Positions 33,861 to 46,261 are shown, counted from the stretch's first letter. The stretch is 64,000 bases of DNA from Furcasterigmium furcatum (GCA_001599815.1 BCIA01000002.1:5677626-5741625), one strand, 5' to 3'. Notes: generated by a model not told the origin, from the sequence alone. Made by a program: numbers and translations.

Positions 33861-35201
33861 TTAGGAACCCTGTTCAGCTAACGTATTTCCAAAGAGGCGG
33901 TACGCATCGCCAACCAGGTAGAGACTGCCAGTCAGAACGACACGGCCGCCGTGCTCCGCGACGCCTGCAATACCGGCAGCAAGAGATGCTTCCTGATCCC
34001 TCTCGGGATATGCAGTAGCCTGAAGCCCCAGGGCTTGTGCCATGTCTCTGAGCGAAGCGGGATCAACTGGCTCGACCCAGGGCATGGTCGGTCGTCTGCT
34101 GAATGTCACACACAGAACCGAGTCGCCCGGTCTTGCGAGGGTGCGGAGCATGCCTTTCGCATCTTTGCCGTCCTGCTTGGACACAGCAACAATCCAGGTC
34201 ACGCCCTCGCCAGGGTGTCTGAGATGTTTATCGACATACCCTGCCAGCGTTTCCGCAGACTGGGGGTTGTGGGCGCCATCCACGAGAATCGGCTTTCCAG
34301 CTCGGCTCGGCAGGCTTTTGCTCACATCCAGGAATGACAGCCGGCCGAGATGTGTGGTGCCCCTCAGCAGAGATAGGGCATCCGTGACCGTGAGCTTTTG
34401 TTCTGGGTAGGCTAGCCGGAAGGCGGTAATGGCACATGCCATGTTCTGTGCCTGGTGAGCAATGACCTCAGAGGCATATAGTTCATCCAGCAGTCCGCTC
34501 TGTTCCGTGGTCAGATGGAGTGGAGCGCCGACTTCTTGGGCATGACTTTTGAAGACCCTGAGGACCTCCGGGGGGTTGCTGCCGTCCACCACGCAGGGCA
34601 CTTGGGCCATCATGATGCCGGCCTTCTCCTTGGCGATCAGGGGCAGCGTGTCGCCAAGGAGCCCCTGGTGATCCAATCCAATCTTGGTGATGACTGTGAC
34701 TTTCTTCTTGCGGAGAGCATTGGTCGAGTCGAGCCGCCCTCCCAGGCCAACTTCGACTATTCCGGCCTGGACTTTGGCCTCGTCAAAGGCCGAGAACGCA
34801 ATCATGGTGCCCAGCTCAAATTCTGTCAACCTCTGAGGGCCCTCCTCATGATCTGAAGACTTAGATGCTGAGTCCTCCTGTTCGAGGCGCCTCTGTTCGG
34901 CATCCAGCACATTCTGCCGATAGTGGGCGTACTTCTGCTGGGAGATGGGAACGGCGTTGATTTTGATGGCGTCTCGTGGCTCCACCAGGTATGGGGAAGT
35001 AAATAGGCCGTTGGAGATCCTGGCATGTTTGCAGAGAGCCGAGAGATATGTGCAAGTCGTACCTTTCCCATTGGTGCCGGCGACGTGGATGGCATCCCAG
35101 TTTTGGGTGATCGATGTCATGGCCTTGGCCATCCGGCGAAGATCGAGACTGATGCCTTTCATGGTGGCAGGTCCGGCGTTGCCAGTTGATGAGGACGTCA
35201 T
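33861..35201 (-). CDS. FOL3: Dihydrofolate synthase (FPGS/Mur ligase family)
   Basis: Uninterrupted 446-aa gene. The ATP loop is HVAGTNGKGTTCTYLSALC near residue 40. The VGLGGRLDSTNA block, the TKIGLDHQGLLGDTL segment and the ILVDGAHNPQSAE domain boundary are the family landmarks. The size and the short N-terminus fit Fol3, which adds the first glutamate to dihydropteroate in folate synthesis, better than the larger mitochondrial/cytosolic folylpolyglutamate synthase Met7. The assignment as Fol3 rather than Met7 is by length and overall look. Confidence 0.88.
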   Translation of the reverse strand: MTSSSTGNAGPATMKGISLDLRRMAKAMTSITQNWDAIHVAGTNGKGTTCTYLSALCKHARISNGLFTSPYLVEPRDAIKINAVPISQQKYAHYRQNVLDAEQRRLEQEDSASKSSDHEEGPQRLTEFELGTMIAFSAFDEAKVQAGIVEVGLGGRLDSTNALRKKKVTVITKIGLDHQGLLGDTLPLIAKEKAGIMMAQVPCVVDGSNPPEVLRVFKSHAQEVGAPLHLTTEQSGLLDELYASEVIAHQAQNMACAITAFRLAYPEQKLTVTDALSLLRGTTHLGRLSFLDVSKSLPSRAGKPILVDGAHNPQSAETLAGYVDKHLRHPGEGVTWIVAVSKQDGKDAKGMLRTLARPGDSVLCVTFSRRPTMPWVEPVDPASLRDMAQALGLQATAYPERDQEASLAAGIAGVAEHGGRVVLTGSLYLVGDAYRLFGNTLAEQGS

Positions 35202-35780
35202 GTCATTTCGATTGTAGGCTGCTGCTTGCTCTTAGGAAGGATGAGTCAACGGCTCACTCTGGCTGGAGGAATTTGGCGAATCTTTAGGGGCATCACCAAG
35301 TTGACCTGGAAGATGAAGAGAAGTTGTGCTCTTGCCGGAGGAGTGCATATATCGGGTAAATAGGTTTATCGGGTTTGCTCCCCGATACGACGATAGTTCC
35401 TGAAATGGTTTGGTCCCGATGTCGGGTACTAGACGTAGCACGTACTTTCAACCAACTTTCACGTACTCCTTAACAGAGGCGCACGGCCCTTCTATCTCCA
35501 GCCCGTCCGCCGTCGGTTATCGTCACTTCCACACTCCCGCCATTCCATCTCTCGGCTCTTCTCGTCTTCCGCTTTCCGAGTCCAATTCCTAGGCGCCAAA
35601 ATCCACAATCACGGTCGGTCGCGCATCATCTCGCGTCGAACCCTCTTCCAATCAAGGACCCTGGGCGCATTCCATCAGCGCCGCAGAGGCATCGACCCGC
35701 GATCCTTTCCGCCAGCCTTTGCGACCGCAAGTAGACCCTGCGACCGGACAATCCGACCTCATCGCCTGCCTCCCTTCAAG
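35202..35780. other. Divergent promoter region
   Basis: 579 bp between FOL3 and the next gene. The sequence becomes C-rich toward 35780, as expected for a leader. No separate feature is supported. Confidence 0.5.
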
Positions 35781-37632
35781 ATGGGCCTCCCGTAAGTCAT
35801 TTGTCCCCCCACTGGTGGTTGCGCGTGGACGGTGGCTCAACGTCAGTCCGGGCCATCATCGCAGTCGCGCGTCCGACGCCGTCCCTCTCCCGAGAAGGAT
35901 TTTGCTTGATCAATGCTTCCGCTTCCTGAATACTACTGCCTACCTACCCGACCGCGATTGCCCTTAGCCGTCGAGCCCCTGAATGCACCATCGCGCGACC
36001 GAATCCGGCCAACCCCCACGACCGACCCTTCGCATCGCTGACTCCATTCCCACAGTCTCTTCGTCGCCCCCGTCGAATCGGACATCAAGACCAGAAATGA
36101 CAAGTCTGGTGCGGCCGACCGACCTGCCCATGCGCGGTCTGCCATCCGCCGCACGCGCCGAACAGAGGACCGGGAGGCACGGGCTTTGCGACGCCGTGCT
36201 GCCATTCTCCGAACCCATTTTCCAACTCCGGGACCCGAGCCATCAAGTCGCTCCGATGCACGCCCCTGGGACAGGGTGTCTCTGCAGCCTCCGGCGCCTC
36301 CAGAGCCCGCGCGATACCCTTGGATAGAATCCGGCCGGCTGCCACCCCCAGAGGCATATCAGCCGGAGTCCGTCTTCAACTCCTGGGTAGCAGCACAACG
36401 TCCTCCGCCGCCCTCATCTCGGCTCAACTGGGAGCGAATCGCAAGCCTCTTCCCCGACTGGGATTACGCCGGTAGCAGAGCGGCGAGTCCTCCTAGGCCG
36501 CGTCCCGCTGAGAACCGGGCTGAACGGCAGAGTCGAAATTCGGCGCGTGAGGACCCCGCTGACTCCAGCGATGTTCGCTCAAGATCGTATCGGAGGAGTA
36601 ATATCGTAAGTCGCTCGCTCTGCCAACATCTTCTTCCATCTCTTACACGCACCCAGGATCCCCAAGTTGCTGCTCGGTTCGACAGGAGCCCGGAGAGGTC
36701 CACACCAGCAGCACACGATTATAACTCGTATACATGGCGGAGGAGGGGTGCGCCGGGATCAAGGGCGGGCCGAGCAGGTGCGGTCGACGGCCTCGGAGAT
36801 CGCAACCGCAGCTTGAGTCCGGAGGTCTGGGACACGCTCTTGACCACTCTGACCCCTGACCCGCAACCACCCAGTGCTGGATCATCTTTCGCATCGGCCA
36901 CAGCCTCGGGATCCGCCTCTACTTCTCGGACTCAGAGCCAGAACCCAGCTGCATCCTCCCGAACCTCGTTCACCGAACCTGGTGTCATGGATGAATTGGC
37001 GGGTGAACAGCCCTGCGAGCATGGCGAGTTCTCAGACAGTGAGAACGGCCTCAACGACGACGACTCGTCACTGCGCCCGGAGCACCTGTCTCTGAATGTT
37101 CCCTCGCGCCACCGACGATTTGTGTCGGCCCTGGATTCACACGACGGGCCGAGCATCTCATACGTACGAGCAGAGGTTGGTGACAGGCCAACGCTGCTGT
37201 TCAATGGCCGCCCGGACAGAAACCAGCCCATAGGCCAAAGCCGACTTCGGGAAGAGAGGACGCCGGCCATGCGTGTGCGGGCTTCGGCCCGGCATGGGGC
37301 GGATACTCCTGTGCCGGGTGGCGTCGGATTTTCGACTACACGCGAGGGCAGCGAGGAGGCCCTTGGTAGCCTTGAACATAGCGACGCTGATCCGGAAGCA
37401 GCCTGGGATGGTATGCAGCGGATCGTCCGCGGCTTGGTCGAGCGGAGGGATATACCAAACGATTGGGTAAGTTATCCCCGAGATGAGTTCCCCTTGTTTT
37501 GCGACATGTCTCTGCTCCTCAGACACGATGGGGGAGCTCCCAATACTTCCACATAAAGCAATCACTAACTCCGGGGTTTGATAGTGGGCTGAAGCTGGTC
37601 TCAGCCGAATGATGCCGGGCGGTGGTTCTTGA
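35781..37632 (+). CDS. Fungal protein of unknown function, disordered, with WWAEAGLSR C-terminus
   Basis: Exons are 35781-35791 (11 nt), 36056-36605, 36657-37466 and 37585-37632 (472 aa). The first exon encodes only Met-Gly-Leu and two bases. After a 264-bp intron the frame reads MGLPLFVAPVESDIKTR, then a basic RSAIRRTRRTEDREARAL block. The centre is Ser/Pro/Arg-rich and probably disordered. The end is an acidic-to-hydrophobic motif, GMQRIVRGLVERRDIPNDW, joined to WAEAGLSRMMPG by the last splice. The conserved N- and C-terminal ends with a variable middle match a family I recall only as hypothetical in Sordariomycetes. No function is assigned. Confidence 0.75.
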
Positions 37633-39186
37633 GTTATTGAGCGTGCGGGCGTTTAAACTGGTCTGCACCGGGTTTCCGGCAGATATGATGATCCTTTTCA
37701 TACTTTGCAGCAGGCGAGTGGTAAAATTACGGCGAATCGAAAAGAAGTCGCATACAGGGCGAGGATATATGCTCTTCTGGAGCTGGGCGCAGCTTCGCAT
37801 ACACTACGTATGATAGTATTCAAGGCTCGGGATGGGCCGCCGGGGTCCTTACGAGCTCGAGACGAATTACTATGAGGGTGGGAAAAGAAGGATCATAATT
37901 GATTTTCAACCACCAATTCTCTCACATGTTGCCCAGATATCGAACAATACTGCGTGCTGTCCTTCCCAGGACGGTCAGGACCTCTGTCCATTGCAGCCTC
38001 TGGCATTCAGGTTATCCCGCAGAATGAGGGTATGCATGCCAGTGACGATTCGGTGACGATTCGGCCTCGGCTATTTTCAGCTGGGATGGGAACCTGGCCA
38101 AATGCAAGGTCGGTTTGTTGTGGAGGAGCTGATCATTTCTTCTGATATTGGTGTCTCATCCTGTTCTTGAGCATCCCGTCCAGATCGTTGCACTCAGTCG
38201 AGTCTGCCCTGCCTCGTTAATACGGCCGCGACGCGAGGGATTCAGAGATCAGACACGACCCCAGGATAATATTCGCGGGAACGGGTGAGCAGATCGCAGA
38301 CAATGAATTGTTTGCCAGCCACGAACCGAGATTCCATGTGTTGTCACTTGCTGGAATGCAGCTGAAAGCCGCCATATTGATGTTGTGTAACCCGAGGATG
38401 GGGCCAAACCGCCGTTGTAAGTGGACGGAGGCCGCTGTAGTGGAAACGGCCAACACGCTTCAGGGGGGTTACCCCGCTGCAACGCACTGCAACGCGGGCG
38501 TTAGGCAGCCCCTGGACGGAGCGACACCATCCACGGGAGGGCCCTGGGCGATGCAACCCGACTTCAGCGTGCCGGCATTGCTGCTCCACCACATCCATCT
38601 TAGGCTGTCAATATCAAGCCAAACCTGGGCCTTAACAACCACAACGACGCCGCCCAAGACAACAAGCCCAGCTGCTGGCTCGCTCGACCAACCCGGAGCA
38701 CGCGCTGTCGAGTCGTATGCGGAAATACCTCCAGCTACCCCAGGCCTAGAGCATTTTCGACCACGGGGAACTGAAACACAACCCGTCCCTTGGAACTCGG
38801 AATTCACCACCTCTTCGGCCTCGAGCGAGCTGCTGACGCCACGGCCGACGGACGGGACATCGGCCACCACCTCCACCACCACACCCTCGCTCCCTGCCCC
38901 TGGGCTGCTGTTCATGTCGTGCACCCTCCTCTGACCGGGGCCGTTCTGGACGACCGTCTGCTGTTGACATGCAGTGGCATTGGGGCATGTGATGCTCGCA
39001 GGAACCCCCGACTACTCCCTCCGACGACGAAGAATACGACTACTCCCTCTTCGACCAAACTCCCGGTTGCCCAGAGCCCCGCGCTCACTCTTCGACTGGG
39101 AACCGCACCCTACCGCTCGCGATCTCGTAAACCTCCCCGACACACATACTGGCTGAGGAGACCCTCGGTCCCCCGAATCATCGGCC
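37633..39186. other. Upstream region of the SepH kinase, 1.55 kb
   Basis: No gene is supported on either strand. A tandem GTGACGATTCG pair lies at 38041-38063. The interval probably contains the kinase promoter and a long leader. Possible leader introns cannot be placed. Confidence 0.45.
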
Positions 39187-42100
39187 ATGCCTACCTCGGC
39201 GCCGCCTCCCTCGTCCTCCTCCCTCGAGCGCCAATACCACGTCAATGGAAGGGCTGCGGTGGTGGCCTCGCGGGAACGGGGCCCGGGATCAGGCACGCCG
39301 CGGAAGGAAAGGCAGCGCGAGAGCTCTGCCGTGCAGGACCCGGGCCTGAAAGACTACGTGCGTACACCCTGGGAATCACAGGGACTCCTCGTGGCCCTCG
39401 TGGTTGAAATGATGCATCTGTGCGCACAGAGACAATGGCTGACCTGAGCATGGTGGTACAGCGTCTGGGAGAGTGTTTGGGAAAGGGGGCCTTCGGCTCC
39501 GTCTACAAAGCCTTCAATTGGGGCACGGGCGAGGCTGTGGCCGTCAAGCAGATCAAACTCGCGGATCTGCCCAAGAGCGAGCTTCGGATGATCGAGGTAT
39601 GGCCGTTTTGGCGTCCGCCATCCCTGCAGGGCGACATGGGCTGACCGATATCCAGACCGAAATCGATCTCTTGAAGAATCTACACGTATGTGATCTGCGT
39701 ACATCGACACGGGGGGATTTCGTGTGCTGACTTGCATCGCAGCATGCCAATATCGTCAAGTACATCGGCTTCGTCAAGTCTGTCGACTGCCTGAACATCG
39801 TCCTGGAGTACGCTCGCTGCCTCACCCCTCTCCGTCCACGTCTGGCTTCTAACATGGCACAGGTACTGCGAGAATGGCTCCCTGCATTCCATCTGCAAGG
39901 CGTACGGAAAGTTCCCCGAGAACCTCGTCGGCGTCTACATGACACAGGTTCTCCAGGGCCTGCAGTATCTCCACGATCAGGGCGTCATTCATCGCGACAT
40001 CAAGGGCGCCAACATCCTCACAACAAAGGATGGCACCGTCAAGCTCGCCGACTTTGGCGTGTCAACAAGCACACTGACCAATGGCCAGGATAAGGAGGCC
40101 CAGGTCGTGGGCACCCCATACTGGATGGCGCCAGAGATCATCCAGCTGTCCGGTGCCAGCTCAGCATCTGATATCTGGAGCGTGGGCTGCACCGTCATCG
40201 AACTGTTGCAGGGGAGGCCGCCCTATCATAATCTAGCAGCAATGCCGGCCTTGTTCGCTATTGTCAACGACGACCACCCTCCCCTGCCCGAAGGGATCTC
40301 CCCGGTAGGCTGCTCACTCGGAGCTAGTCGACATCTTGGTTTTGTGCTAACCGCTCACAGGCCGCCCGCGATTTCCTCATGCAATGTTTCCAAAAGGACC
40401 CCAACCTGCGAGTGACGGCGCGAAAGCTCCTCAGGCATGCTTGGATCATCGGCTGCCGGAGAAGCGATGCGCCCGTCTCCAAGGCCCCGTCCAACTTCAA
40501 CCAGGCGGTCGAGGAGGTCAAGCAGTGGAACAAGGCCCTTAAATCGTCCGAAACATCACTCAGGGCGTCGACCGGCTCTGACGGCGGCATGTCGGGATCC
40601 TCAGCTCATCCCCCAACAAGATTCAACGGCGGCGAGCCGCTCCGTCCGAGCGCAACGAACCCCGCAAAGGGACCATTGGCTTTGGCCAAACCAAGACCGT
40701 CCGCGGAAGCATTCAGATCCCCGGAGCTAGCCGGTAAGATCTATGTGTGCCAACGTGATGTAGCTCATACGCTAGAAGCTGACCCCGTGAACCCCAGATG
40801 ACGACAATTGGGACAATGATTTTGCTACATCGATATCCCCGAGCGCCCTACACTTACCTCACCTGAAGCCGCAGGACAATTTTGGAGGCCTGCTCTCATC
40901 TGACAAGCTCAAGGCCTTTGCTTCCCTTGACACGAGAAATGATTCTAGTTATGACGAGGACTTCGAGGGGGAGCTCATGACCATCAAGGGCCCTCAGCAT
41001 TTCCCTGACTTTGACTCCCTGGACAAGACGATCCGCCCGCTGCCCCGGAAGAAGAGCGACAAGTTCGCCGAGCCCACGAAAGCGGCGTCGCCCACCAAGT
41101 CGAGCCCACGTAAACCGAGCCATGCCCGCAAGCCGTCCCACGCGAAATCACCCAGCAAGCCGCACCTGGGTGGGAGCCGGTTCGAGTTGCCTGCGCGCCC
41201 CGACCTGGCATATCGAGAACAGTCTGTAGAGGATTATTCGGACCTGTTCTTTGACAATGAGAATGTCTTTGACCAGCGAGCCGATCCGTTTGCTAAGAAG
41301 GTTCGTAGCCTGCCTGCGGGTTCCGCAACAATCCCTCGCATACGCATTATTCACACAAATGACCCTGAAAAGGTCGATTCCCCACAGCTATTCCATCCCT
41401 CGGATCTCACCAGTCTTCCTCGTTCCACGGAGCCACTCGTAGGCGGCAGCATGCGGAGGAAGAACCAGTCCCGGCCCTCGGTATTACCAGACAGACACAT
41501 GCGGCGGACGAGATCATCGATCGAGATCCAGCGGTTTGCGGAGGACGAGGGCGACGAAGACTTCTCGGACATATTCGGCCCCGAAAGCTCCCTGGCAGAG
41601 AAGGAGGAGAGCGACCGAGGCTCGGAGGATGGCGGTGGCTTGATGTTGCTGTCCAAGCTCTCGAACAACTCATGGCTGGGCGATGAGGAGGATGAGGACG
41701 ATCCATTTGCCATGATGGACCCTGGCTGGGATGAGATGGATCTCGAAGCCAACATCGCCCGAGACCGGCACGCTCGTTTGGCTGAGAAGATCGAAGATCT
41801 TGTGCGGACACTAAAAACCACGGAGGGAGAGGACAAGCTTTCCGAGTTGTCTGAGGAGCTGGTAAGTCACTCGCTCTCCACGACGAAGAAGGCAGACACT
41901 CACCGCAGCAGCTCGCACTTCTCTGGGAGACCGGCGAGGTCAAGAATCTCATCATCAGCGCACATGGCCTGCTCCCTATCCTGGAGATATTGGAGCCTTG
42001 CACCGTTAAGAGCAGGCAGCACATGATCCTGCAGCTCCTCAAGGTCGTCAACGCAGTAAGTCCACCAGTGTGACCATATCATCGCGATTCAGAGGACTGA

Positions 42101-44130
42101 CTAAAGGCAGATCATTCTCGATGACGTTGAGATCCAGGAAAACCTGTGCTTCGTCGGTGGTATTCCTATCATCACTAAGTTCTCTGCTAGGCAGTACTCC
42201 AACGAGATCAGGCTGGAGGCTGCTGCATTTGTGCGCCAGATGTACCAGACCTCAACACTCACCCTACAGATGTTTGTCAGCGCTGGTGGTCTGAACGTCC
42301 TGGTGGAGTTCCTGGACGAGGATTACGACGACGCCAAAGACCTCGTCTTGATCGGCGTGAATGGCATCTGGAACGTCTTTGAGCTTCAGGGCCCGACTCC
42401 CAAGAACGACTTTTGCAGGATCTTCTCGCGGAGCAAGATCTTGTACCCTCTGGCTCTGGTCCTTCACAGAGTGCTGGACGAAGAGGGCGAGGATGAGCTG
42501 TCTGAGCTCGTCGAAGGCCGCATCGTCAACATTTTCTACCTCTTTAGTCAAGCGGAGAATTATGTCAAGGAGGTCGTCGCCGACAGACAAGTTCTCAAGA
42601 GTAAGTCCGATATCCCCCTTGGCTGAACAAGGCTGACTGACCATGATAGGCGTCTTGAAGGATCTCCGAAGGATGACGCCTGCTCACCAGATCACGATGC
42701 TCAAGTTCATCAAGAATCTGTCAATGCTCTCGACGACATTGGAGACTCTCCACTCGGCCGACGCGATCGAGTTCCTGATTGATCTGCTCAGCTACAGCAT
42801 GAAGAAGGGCCACCCGCACTTCAGAGAGATATCGAACCAGGTCCTGAACACCATGTTCAACCTCTGTCGCCTTAGCAAGGAACGACAAGTAGATGCCGCC
42901 GTTGGTGGTATCATCCCGCTTCTGATGCGGATCATGCAGACCGACCGTCCTCCCAAGGAGTTTGCTCTCCCTATTCTCTGCGACATGGCACATTCTGGAA
43001 GCAAGGGCCGGAGATATCTCTGGCAGAACAAGGGGCTGGACTTTTACGTGTCCCTCCTGGCAGACCAATACTGGCAGGTGACGGCCCTGGATGCCATCTT
43101 TGTATGGTTGCAGGAAGAGACGGCCAAGGTCGAGAGCCACCTGATCGATTGCAAGTTCACGGACGCCATCATTGCCTGCTTCAACACGAACAAGCTCAAC
43201 TCGTTCGACTCGAACCTCCTCGAGCCTCTGCTGAAGCTCGTACGACTCAGTCCTTCCATTTCTGGGTTGCTGGCGAAGCCGGAAATGTTCGCGGGTGTTG
43301 CGCAAAGGCTGGGACACAAGAAGGCCGTCGTGCGGCTGAACCTCCTCCGTTTGGTGCGCATCATCATGGATGCCTGCGAGGCGGATGCTATGGGCACAGG
43401 CAACGGAAGCAGTACCCTGAACACCAAACAGGTGCGGTCACTTATGGATACCATCCAGATGCTCGCCGAGAAGGATTCGGCTGTCCTGGTCCGCAATCTG
43501 GCTTCCGAGCTGGTCAAGTATCACACTGAGAGCGACACGCTTGACGGGCTACCCTCTGAGCGCAAGGGGTCTGCTGGGTCGATCACGTCCCGACGGTCAG
43601 GGTCCGGGCCGAGGCGGACGTCGTCGTATACACCTCCGGGACTTCACTCCTCCGTGTCCATGCCCCCAACGCCTACGCAGTCCGGCCCCTCCCGACGCCA
43701 GTCGCATCATCCTGGCATGTCTGGCATGTCAGGCGCCTCCTTCATCGAGGTTGCCAACAGCCCTCGCAGGACTCCTGTTACGGGTACACAGGAGCGCGAG
43801 TCTATTCTGTACCGTCCTCGCAGCCGCGATGGGGCCACGTCCCTGCCTCGACGAGTAAGCGGAGACTCATCGTCCGTGTCGGCGTCTACTCCTTCGTCCG
43901 GCGCCAAGAGCAGGTTGCCTCGAACGTCGTTCGCGCGGCCAAACGGGCTGTCGGTGCAGCCACACGTGGTGCGGTCCGACAGCTCGGCCTCGAACAAGGA
44001 GAACCTCTCCCGAAACACCTCAGCCGTCTCTGCCCCGGCAGCCTCGCCGGCGCCGTCGTCGTCGTCATTCAATGTCGCGGCGGGCAAGCGGCGAAGCAGA
44101 GCGCCCAGTTCGGACGCCCAATGGCCTTGA
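39187..44130 (+). CDS. sepH: Septation (SIN/MEN) protein kinase, SepH/Cdc7 type
   Basis: Ten exons: 39187-39357, 39462-39596, 39656-39685, 39743-39807, 39863-40304, 40361-40733, 40798-41861, 41909-42055, 42111-42600 and 42650-44130 (about 1465 aa). The kinase domain spans residues 58-310, with GKGAFGSVYK, VAVKQIK, HRDIKGANIL, DFGVS and GTPYWMAPEI, all intact. An acidic linker carries DDDNWDNDF. The second half, from LLWETGEVKNLI on, is a helical armadillo-like region, then a Ser-rich tail. This is the architecture of S. pombe Cdc7, A. nidulans SepH and N. crassa CDC-7, which signal from the spindle pole body to trigger septum formation. Exon 3 is only 30 nt. Exon 8 begins at a tandem CAGCAG acceptor, so one Gln is optional. 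Confidence 0.92.
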
Positions 44131-44571
44131 TCGAGATGAGTAATGTGGCAGAAAAGAGATAAAATTATGAATTTTCTTTGTATCGAAGCATCACGGAGCA
44201 TACGCCGTCAAGTTAGGTTCGGTGGATGGTGTTTAGGGCAAAAAGGGGGGAGGGGACATCGTTTTTTGTTTACATGGCCTGACCTGCATGCATGGAGGGA
44301 GGGGGCTGGTTATTGAGGAGCCTTATAGTACTTTGCTTGTCTTTGGTATTTCTGGCATGAGGGCATTCAAAAGCAGCTGTTGCTTGTGTTCGGTTTCGCG
44401 ATTCACGACCTGAGAGGGCATAGCGGCTAGAGACGTACATGGCAAGCAATTGCAGATGGATTGATGACATATTTACTGCCGGGGCCGAGTTCGACGTGAT
44501 TCCCGTGGTGGTTTTGAAGCCCAAGTGCTTTCCCTCCGTTGTATCATTTTGTATAGCTTCCCAGACCGAGC
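44131..44571. other. Convergent intergenic region
   Basis: 441 bp of 3' sequence between the kinase and translin genes. No further feature is seen. Confidence 0.5.
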
Positions 44572-45528
44572 TTACGCGCTGCTGCTGCTGCCGGCGCCCT
44601 CCGGCGCGGCGGGCTTGTTGACCATGCCGCGCAGGCTGAGGTCGTAGACGACGTCCTCGACGCGCTGGACGTTGTACTTTACGCTGTCGACGCGCTTGCG
44701 GAGCAGGTCGTTCTTAAGGTTGAGGACCTGGAAGCCGATGAAGACGTCCTTGACGAAGGAGGCGATGCGGAGGGAGAGGTCCGGGTCGCCGAGGGTGACG
44801 GCGTTTGTGGCGAGGCGGCTGAGCTCCTGTGTGAGGTCGATGAGTGCGAAGAGGTACTCCTCGATGGTGATATGGAAGGCGTCGCGGTCCTTGAGGTTGA
44901 CGGGGACTGCCGGGGGGTCAGTAGCTGCGGCTTGTTATGGAGGGAGGGGAAGTGGACGTGCCCTTGAGGATGGCACCGACCTCCTCGATGGTGACGAGGC
45001 GGCCGAGCTCGCTTGGCTTGGAGTCTGTGGAGAGGCCGCCGAGCCATCCGCAGAAGAGGATGGTGAAGATGGCGTTCTGCACGGAGCGGTTCCATTTTTG
45101 GTTGTACCTGTAGGCGGTGAGCAGATGAGCGAGAGCTCTGGCAGCGGCACTGCTGCTTACTTGTAGTAAGGTTGCTCGGAGGCCTTCTCATTCAGCTCTG
45201 CGATGGCTGAGATCTCGTCCTGGATGCTCGCCTCAACCTGGGCCACGAACGTGGTGTCTGGCGCACGGGGTCAGCTTCTCATTCCAGAAGAAGCATTGAC
45301 AGGGCTCTTCTCACATTGCGAGCGCGGGGTGCCGTGGACGCGGGAGAGCAGGCCCTGGGCGAAGGAGGTTGCCCGCTCGAGCTTCTGAACGATCTGGGTG
45401 AGGTCATCGCGAACCTGCTGCTCCTCATCGATCTTAGACTTGAGGAAGTCGAAGATGGCAGGGTCGAGAAGACGGGACTGGGGGGCGCCGGGCGCGGCGC
45501 CTTCGGCCATCTTGGTGTCGCTGTCCAT
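44572..45528 (-). CDS. Translin (TSN), single-stranded nucleic-acid-binding protein
   Basis: Exons are 45528-45315, 45257-45161, 45107-44962 and 44906-44572 (263 aa). Helical blocks fit the translin fold: DPAIFDFLKSKIDEEQQVRD, KWNRSVQNAIFTILFCGWL, VPVNLKDRDAFHITIEEY and DVFIGFQVLNLKNDLLRKRV. Translin forms an octamer alone or with TRAX (the C3PO RNase) and acts on small RNAs and tRNA fragments. The third intron is best explained by a GC donor (AAGG, then GCACGT) because only this gives ILK-V-PVNLKD. A GT alternative 15 nt upstream would delete five residues. The tail is Ser/Ala-rich. Confidence 0.9.
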
Positions 45529-45992
45529 TATCAGGTTTGGCGGAGGTGGAAGGGAAGTGAAGCTTCGGATGAGATGACGTCGGCGGTCAGAATTGCGGAC
45601 AATTGCCCGGAGACAAGTGGTAGGAGGCAGACAGCACAGATTTTAAGAGAAGGGCGGATGCCTGTCGGGTGTCACGATGGGCGGTGGGTTGGCAGGTTGA
45701 TGTTTCTTGGAGGTTGACTGAAGATGTTACACTATGGGGGGAGGTCTCAACTTTATCACGACTACGGGCATTTCACAGCCTTTTTGGGATTTTCAGAGGC
45801 ATCGACAAATTCGTTGCCCATCAAGCTCAAATTTACTTGTGTCGCCACGGGGAACGGTTGGCGGCAAGACAACGCAGGTACTGTCATCACAAGATTTCAA
45901 ATGGCGTCAGACAGCAATATCAACATCCATCACCCAGAAGAGTACGCCTTCTTCACAACCCTGGCAAGCAGAGAATGCAATGAAAACGAGGT
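45529..45992. other. Interval between the translin promoter and the U2 3' end
   Basis: 464 bp containing the translin promoter and the downstream flank of the first U2 gene. Open frames crossing into 46186 are accidental, because they run through the U2 RNA. Confidence 0.55.
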
Positions 45993-46261
45993 TCGCGTCG
46001 CCTGGAGGCAGTGTAATACCAGGGACACCGTGGGCAAGGTCGTGTGCAAGCACAGAGGGCCTCGCCCGAGAGCCAAAAATAGGAATAATCACGATTGGTC
46101 TCAATAGAGACCTTTCAGAGATTAAACTGAAAAGAACAGATACTACACTTGATCTAAGCCAAAAGGCTGCAGAGGGAAGCAGTTAGCAAAAGACGAGACA
46201 ACTCGGGATCTTCCCAGTGCTGGGAGACCTTGGGGTCGGGTTCAACGTACCAAAGAGAGCT
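45993..46261 (-). ncRNA. U2 spliceosomal snRNA gene, copy 1, with a candidate spliceosomal intron
   Basis: Exon 2 (46166 to about 45993) carries every U2 landmark: CCTTTTGGCTTAGATC of stem I, the branch-recognition GTGTAGTATCTGTT, the stem II region, the Sm site ATTTTTGG (46080-46073), and a stem-loop IV CCTGG...CCAGG with a TATTACACTGCCT loop. The 5' end known from yeast U2, CTCTTTG joined to CCTTTTGG, is not contiguous here. CTCTCTTTG lies at 46259-46251, followed by GTACGT, and CTGCAG precedes CCTTTTGG. Removing 46167-46250 (84 nt, branch GCTAAC) restores the canonical end and gives about 185 nt, the normal U2 size. The exact 5' and 3' ends are estimates. Confidence 0.93.
46167..46250 (-). 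other. Candidate mRNA-type intron inside U2 copy 1
   Basis: Donor G/GTACGT at 46250, branch GCTAAC at 46187-46182, pyrimidine-rich CTTCCCT and acceptor CTGCAG ending at 46167. Spacing and size are those of the window's mRNA introns. Copy 2 has the same signals with a different, 61-nt interior. Confidence 0.72.

Noticed and set aside
45734..46186. Open frames of up to 150 codons over the U2 region
   Set aside because: They run straight through the structured U2 RNA and its Sm site, with no protein family resemblance.
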